NCBI GenBank assembly: GCA_004009845.1
Contig: RMBW01000005.1
Span: 434,001 to 498,000, forward strand
Direction: 5' to 3'
Source of the DNA: Davidsoniella eucalypti
Taxonomy: Eukaryota; Ascomycota; Sordariomycetes; Microascales; Ceratocystidaceae
DNA length: 64,000 nt
The position numbers were made by a program, and so were the translations under genes. Within the stretch, counting starts at the first letter, position 1; every line of letters begins with the position of its first letter. The notes beneath the pieces were generated by a model. That model saw only the letters and a program-made list of their open reading frames with translations, searched no databases and was not told the origin of the DNA. Positions 58,395-64,000 of this stretch are shown piece after piece.

Positions 58395-60672
58395 CGATAG
58401 GGCCTTCTCGCTAGCATAACCACAATATCTGGTTTTCTGGATACATGGCTTGGGATATTTACGGGCCACAGGATAAGAAGAAAAAAAAACATCCCGATGT
58501 CATGTTTTGTTTTGCTGAGCAGTAAACGAGTTTCTATGACTCGTTCATTTCTAGGTAGCAAGAAAGTCAATAGTCGGTTTAAGCGAGACAGCCATAGCCT
58601 CTCTAGAAATAATAGTCGGAGGGGGGGGATACTAAGTTTAACAAGCAAGTCGTAGCGGCACAGAAAGAACAAGCCAAAAGACGAGAAAAAACCAGGGCTT
58701 CTTTTTTAGTTCGAAGAAACAAATGCTGGCAGAAGGCCTCTTTTTTGGAACATTGTGACTTTGGTGCGTGGCGCAGCTGAGGAATTTCTTCTCTGCCTAT
58801 GAGCCTCTATAGCCTCCCTGAGTGACAATAATCAATGCTAGCGGAACTATGAGTACCCGTAGAATGAGTAAATAGCCGCCTATAAAGCGATCGCTATGCT
58901 ATTTGATATACGGAGAGACAACCTCAGATCGGAAGGGCATTTCTCCAGCTGAAATTGCAACAGACAGACAAGACCCTGTCGTTCAACATCCGACCCCCCG
59001 TGTTGATGGTGCATGATATCCCAGATCGAAATGTACCTATAGGCTCTTGCAGAGGGCCTCTTCTGTAAATAGGGAGCCGGTCGTCTGCTATGCATATCGA
59101 TTATCATGACAGTAGCTTCTGTATTCTATAACTATACATGATGTATGTACGATGTACTATGCATTATTGTATATCCCGCTTTCATGGAGGGGAAGATGTT
59201 GCAATAGAATTTAAGAATTGACTGGCTTGCTAGTCGACAGTGCGCACAGATCGAGAAAACAAGACGAGAAAAGACGAGAAAAGAAAGGAGAAAAGTCGAC
59301 AAGTCACGCCGTCGATCTGTGAGGTCTTGAGTAGCACCGGTGTTATCATGCTATAGCATCTATAGCATCTATAGTTGTAAGTCTGTGGCAAGACATCTGG
59401 TGCCGCCATGCATAGAAGAAGGCTCTTGCTTTGGTTTGGGGAATGCTACGGCGTTTATGGTTTAGCGCTGGCCAGAGCGTCTTTTGGTCATAGTGGCAGG
59501 CGAGAAACAGGAAAAAAACGAGGAGGGGACGTAGAGGAAGAGAAGCTCTTGGACTGCATCATGACGTGATCGGCGAGAGTGCAAGACCGCTGGTAGACAA
59601 TGAAATACAAACGTGTGTACAGATATATGTGTTCGTACTTCGTACTTTGTGCATCGTAGGCACTACAGAAGGTTGCAAATCGCAAGTCATACTTATGTAG
59701 TTGCAAGTGCGACTTTCCATGGCTGGGAATACCGGTACTGCCTCTAAACCACCAAAAGTCACTTGCCGATCTATGAGCGCATACGGCTATGTATGTGCAG
59801 CTAGTTGCAACTTCCCGTCACTTTGTGAGTTGGTAGAGACACACCCTGGTCGGGACGAAATATGTAAGCTAGGCATGGTAAGCTTACACCTCCTCCTCTT
59901 CCTTGGGACTTCTCCTTCTCCCTAGACGAGCTACTGGCCACCACTCGAAGAAATATTGTAATATAGCCCACAATGTTTCGGACTGATGCTCGCACTATTT
60001 TGCCACGGTCATGGATAGACTGGACGCATTTCTAGGAACAACAGGCATGCTGCGAGGAGAGGAGGTTTCCGTTAGACATGATGTGCGAGACATACTGCTG
60101 CTGCAGGCCTCTACGGCGTTTACTGAGACTGCTGAAAGGGGTCTGCTGACCGAAGATATGGCATCCAGGCACTGTGGCCATTCTTTTCGTTGTCAGTTTT
60201 TGTGTTTGTGTATGGCTTCTCCGTAGCGATTTGGTTGGTTCTTGGAAAGACGAGACGCTGGAATGCCTCTATATGTAGAAGGCGGTCCAAGCCAGCCATG
60301 CATTCACTACGCTTGGCAAACGATAGAAACAACAGGCCTCGGGATTCCTGATTGGGACAGATGGGCTTTGTGTCTCCTTTTGGGCACAGGCACGGAGAAG
60401 AGGAGAACGAAAAGGGATCAAATAACAGAATGAATATGATGCGCCGTAGAAAACGAAAGCGGCTCCTCGCACAAAATAGCCGGACTGCCTAGCCAAGGTC
60501 AGGGTACTTGGCGCTGAGTTTAGTTAGCTCAAAGGTGGCTCCAACTGGCGATCGGCGGAGAGGCTGCTAGACAAGACGATCTTGAGCTTGGAAGAGGCTG
60601 AACAACAGAATCATAGGTGTCTTAAGCTTAGATGGGGATGGATGCTTGCCAAGCTTGTTTCTCTCCATCACC

Positions 60673-60708
60673 AAGTATCGCAAGGCTATGAAGTATCACA
60701 AGGCTATG
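60673..60708 (+). repeat. 18-bp tandem doublet
   Basis: AAGTATCGCAAGGCTATG is followed directly by a copy with a single G-to-A change. Confidence 0.9.
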
Positions 60709-62036
60709 GTTATGCTATTAAACAAGATGGGAAAAGATGCCTTGGCAGGGACGAGTTCCTAGCACTGTAAGACGGAAAGTGCAGATAGATGCATATAGTA
60801 TGGCGGCAGCAACTACTTTCTCTGATGTCCTATGATTGAAAGCTCAGCTTCCCGGGCTATAACATCAGCAAAGATCTGACCGATATCCAATCCGGCGGCG
60901 TCGTATGATATTGGTGATTTAGCTAGACGTTGAACATAATCAAATCAAGTCGTGCTGGTTGCCCCTAAAGTGTTCGGGAGGACGACACTTTGCTTATTAG
61001 CGCTGGCCAATGAAAAGCCGCAGATGCAGTGCAGCCCTTCCATTCTAGGACGCTGATGCACAGACCAAGCCCGGAAGCGACACCCTAGACGACCCGCTTT
61101 TCCGAGTGATATTTAACACTGCTGCTGTACTGCTATTAACAGCTCATGGCTGTGAGTTGAATTGATTGATTGATCGACGCTGTGCTTGGCTGTGCCTTTC
61201 AAGTTCTTGTTAGTGGTTTTTTTCTTTCTTTCTTAGTCTTGATAAATCTGTCTGTTAGCTTGGCCGGGAAGCTTAACTTACATAAAATGGCATGGTGGGG
61301 TGTGGCTCGAGCGAAGTAGACCACCCCTATCAACCCAGTAGTTAGGCAATGGGAGACCTCACCTTTATGCTTAGATGCTTGATGGTTGGCGAGTAGAGGC
61401 TACAGTCGCAACAGTCTGTAGAACCAATATCGCAGACTAGTAAGACTAGCATGTAGAGTTATCGTAGCGATTAGTCTGGTCTGGCCGCCGGAATGCTATA
61501 AGACTCGTCCTCGTCCGCGCTTTCTACCTTCATCTCCCTCTCTCATTCTTCAACATCGTCACTCCATTTCCCCTCCCCTCTCCCAACTCTTTCTTGCTAC
61601 CCAGTCTTTGTCTTGTTACTTGCACTCTTGCCTTGTTCTAGTCTCGCCATTTGATATCGAGCTTCACATTCCTTCACGGCAGCTAGCCTGTCCTGTTACG
61701 TCTCTCATTACCAGACCCGTTCCTGATTATCTCAGCAACACCATCGCCGGTTACATCCTGCATCACATTGCCGCGTCCACCGCAGCCTCCTACATTGCTA
61801 TCCTATACTGTTATACGTTGTGCTGCCGCTCTCTGCGTTGCATACATCGTCATCATCGCTCATTTTGTACCAAGCCAGACTTGTTGCGTCTCTGATCACC
61901 TGCTCTCCCAGTGAGGTTATTTCCTGCCTGCCTGTTTGCTCCTCGTGCCTGCCGGTTAGTCAGCAGAAAGTGCTATCTTCATAGCAACCAGTCTTTCTAT
62001 TACGCTCTTTATTCCACCACCTTTTCCGGGATCTAG

Positions 62037-62044
62037 TATAAAAG
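62037..62044 (+). promoter_or_regulatory. TATA box of the AA11 LPMO gene
   Basis: TATAAAAG about 190 nt upstream of the ATG, followed by a CT-rich leader typical of strongly expressed fungal genes. Confidence 0.5.
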
Positions 62045-62230
62045 AAAAGAGCCTCGCTATCTCTGACTCTTCCATTCCTTTATCACCCATCCATCCATCT
62101 CTCTCTGCTTTTTGCCCTTTCAGTCATCTCTGCTTTCCTCCTGGACTGGTTCTAGGACGCTTGCTTAGACAATCTTCTTCTGCATCACTCTCTTCAACGT
62201 TTTCTTTTTCTTTTCACACACTCATTCACG

Positions 62231-63530
62231 ATGAAGGCTTCCGTTGCCGCTTCTATCCTGGCCCTGACCAGCTCGGCCGCTGCCCACATGGCCATGACTT
62301 ACCCCCCTCCTCTGCGCTCCAAGGAGAACCCTTTTGCCGGCAGTGACATCGACTACAGCATCACCTCCCCCCTCGACGCCTCAGGTTCGGACTATCCCTG
62401 CAAGGGTACTCTGAGCCTGCTGGGCACCTCTGCTGCCTCATCGGTTGCCACCTGGTCGGCCGGTTCGACCTACAACATGACTATCTCCGGTGGCGCTAAC
62501 CACGGCGGTGGCTCGTGCCAGGCCTCTCTGTCCTACGATCAGGGCAAGACTTTTACCGTCATCCACAGCTACATCGGTAACTGCCCAACCTCTGGCACTT
62601 CTTCCTACGACTTTGCCGTGCCTTCTGATGCCACTGCTGGTGACGCTCTCTTTGCCTGGACCTGGTTCAACGAGGTCGGCAACCGTGAGATGTACATGAA
62701 CTGCGCTGTAGTCACTATCGATGGCGGCGCTTCTACCTCCTCAACCTCTGCCACGGCCTACTCTACTCGCCCTGAGATGATGGTTGCAAATGTTGGCAAC
62801 GGCTGCAGCACGACCGAGGGTGGAGATGTCGAGTTTCCCAGCCCTGGTCCTGACGTCTCCAACGACAGCAGCAAGACTATCCCTCCCGTTGGAAGCTGTG
62901 GTGCGAGTTCTGGTTCTGGTTCTGGCTCTGGTTCTTCAGCCTCGTCGGCTGCTGGTACCAGTGTTGCTGCCACTTCATACGGAACTGCCCCTGCTGCTTC
63001 CTCTGTTGCTACCAGCGCTGTTTCTTCGACTCCCGTTGCTGTCCCATCATCCATCCCCTCTGGTGGCTACGCCTCTAAGGTCTCTGGCGGTCCGTCCTCT
63101 ACCACCTCCATGTAAGTTCATCACTCAGTAGCCTCACAATAATACTACGACCTCTTACTAACATGACTATAGTGCTGGCGGTATATTCCTAACCAAGTCT
63201 GAGAGTGCCTCTCAACCTACCACTCTCGCTACTGTTACCCGCTCTGCTGCTGTCACCGGCATCACTTCTGCGGGCACTGCTGCTACCGTTGCCACTAGCA
63301 CTTCGGCTGCTACTCCCTCGACTGGCACCGGCTCATCTACCTCTGGTCTCCAGACTGTGGGTTCTGCCTGCTCGGACGAGGGTGCCTGGAACTGTGTCGA
63401 TGGCACTTCCTTCCAGCGTTGTGCCTCTGGGGAGTGGTCGGCTGCTATCAGCATGTCCCCCGGCACTACTTGTCGCACTGGTACCAGCGCTCAGCTAGCC
63501 CAGCTGCGTGCCCGCGCTCTGCGTGTCTAA
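62231..63530 (+). CDS. Secreted AA11 lytic polysaccharide monooxygenase with C-terminal Cys-rich module
   Basis: Exons 62231-63111 and 63173-63530 (61-nt intron with TACTAACA branch site) give 412 residues. An 18-residue signal peptide ends ...SSAAA, so the mature protein starts with His19, the copper-binding N-terminal histidine of LPMOs. The sequence HMAMTYPPPLRSKENPF is diagnostic of family AA11, which oxidatively cleaves chitin. The second copper histidine is His91 in GGANHGGGSC. Cysteines in YPCKGT, GSCQAS, GNCPT and MNCAV fit the family disulphides. A Ser/Gly/Ala/Thr linker follows (~230-345), and then a small module with four cysteines (SACSDEGAWNCVDG, FQRCASGEW, TTCRTG) like the X278 chitin-binding appendage. 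A role in remodelling its own wall or using insect/fungal chitin is inferred. Confidence 0.94.
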
Positions 63531-64000
63531 ACCAAACTAGTGGCTGCTATCTCTCACCACTATCTAGAATTACGGGTTATCTGTGCCCGCTTAGTGGCTG
63601 GCCATACAGTAGATCATCAAGGAACATATCCTTAGGTACAATATGGGAGGGTTTGTTCTTATCACTATGGGATTTTGGGGATTTTGTCGTCTTTGGCCTT
63701 CTTTTCGTTCATCTTGGGTACCCTTCTGCTACTTGAAGGCAGGAGGGGGGCCTTTCTTCTTTCTTGGCTATACTTTCTTTTCTTCACCAGTTTTCTTTCT
63801 CGAGCTCCTCGGAGTCCTCGAGCCCTGTTTTTTACTCTACTTCTTACTACGCACAGCACCCTAAAATCGCTGGCTTCATGTTTTTGACGATACTTTTCGG
63901 GCTGGGTTCTGCGAACGCTGGCTTTACATTCTTTATTCTTCTCTCGCTAAATTAACAATTCATCTGCTTCATACACTACATTCTTCTAGATAGAAATAAG
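63531..64000. other. LPMO 3' flank to window end
   Basis: 470 nt of T-rich sequence, probably 3' UTR. No further gene begins before the edge. Confidence 0.6.

Larger units (their letters stand above)
53987..62230. other. 8.2-kb gene-free interval
   Basis: No gene supported. The left 5 kb is A/T-rich and rich in stops on both strands. It contains a poly-T run near 56477, AAAGAAAAAC units at 58362-58394 and an 18-bp doublet at 60673-60708. A CACGTG core lies near 54983. The right end (about 61.5-62.2 kb) is pyrimidine-rich with a TATA box and is the LPMO promoter and leader. A short stretch near 61330 faintly resembles 5S rRNA but cannot be supported. Confidence 0.55.

Noticed and set aside
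61320..61370. Stretch resembling the 3' half of 5S rRNA (CAGTAGTTAGGCAATGGGAG)
   Set aside because: Too few matches to the conserved 5S core and no 5' half; not supportable by eye.
1..64000. Secondary-metabolite cluster, mating-type locus, integrated virus or Starship-like element
   Set aside because: No PKS/NRPS, HMG/alpha-box, reverse transcriptase, capsid or tyrosine-recombinase (DUF3435) frames are present; the genes are ordinary chromosomal ones.

Overview
The window reads as nuclear DNA of a filamentous ascomycete (Pezizomycotina). The evidence is the gene set (an AA11 chitin-active LPMO, a CFEM GPI-anchored protein, a CAP20/perilipin-like protein, a fungal Pbp1, the GGC1 carrier, QCR2 and a very long coiled-coil protein of a type I know from moulds) and the introns, which are short, have GTAAGT-like donors and carry CTAAC/CTGAC branch sites. 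I cannot assign a class or species. Thirteen protein genes are supported; ten are complete and spliced or single-exon with clear ends, one (RNR1) is cut by the left edge, and start choice is open for two. No convincing tRNA, rRNA, intact transposon or CRISPR array was seen.

Layout, left to right: C-terminus of ribonucleotide reductase large subunit (1-669, +); 6.4 kb without a gene; CFEM protein (7085-7924, +) convergent with a pirin (8681-9950, -); a 57-bp tandem duplication; a CAP20/perilipin-like gene (11592-12232, -); a 10.8-kb gene-free stretch; DENN-domain protein (23059-25827, +), Bcd1 HIT-finger protein (27367-28674, +) and mitochondrial seryl-tRNA synthetase (29084-30700, +) in tandem; then on the minus strand a 2,466-residue repeat/coiled-coil protein (31080-38567), the mitochondrial GTP/GDP carrier GGC1 (40570-41965) and RNA polymerase III subunit RPC82 (42737-45029); QCR2 (45951-47702, +) divergent from RPC82; an ataxin-2/Pbp1 homologue (50505-53986, +); 8.2 kb without a gene; and the AA11 LPMO (62231-63530, +).

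Most genes are housekeeping and do not form a pathway: DNA precursor synthesis, Pol III transcription, snoRNP assembly, mRNA-binding regulation and Rab-GEF-type trafficking. Three (SerRS, GGC1, QCR2) are nuclear genes for mitochondrial proteins. Two (CFEM and LPMO) are secreted or wall-associated. I see no biosynthetic cluster or defence system.

The most unusual observations are: the Pbp1 homologue keeps its LsmAD domain and PAM2-like motif but its N-terminal Sm-like domain is not encoded where it should be; the giant protein carries three separate internal repeat families, one of strict 11-residue period; a diverged ~90-bp sequence occurs at 2.2 kb and again at 48.8 kb; the pirin carries a 101-residue hydrophobic N-terminal extension whose use is questioned by a close TATA-like box; and two gene-free stretches are unusually long for a mould.
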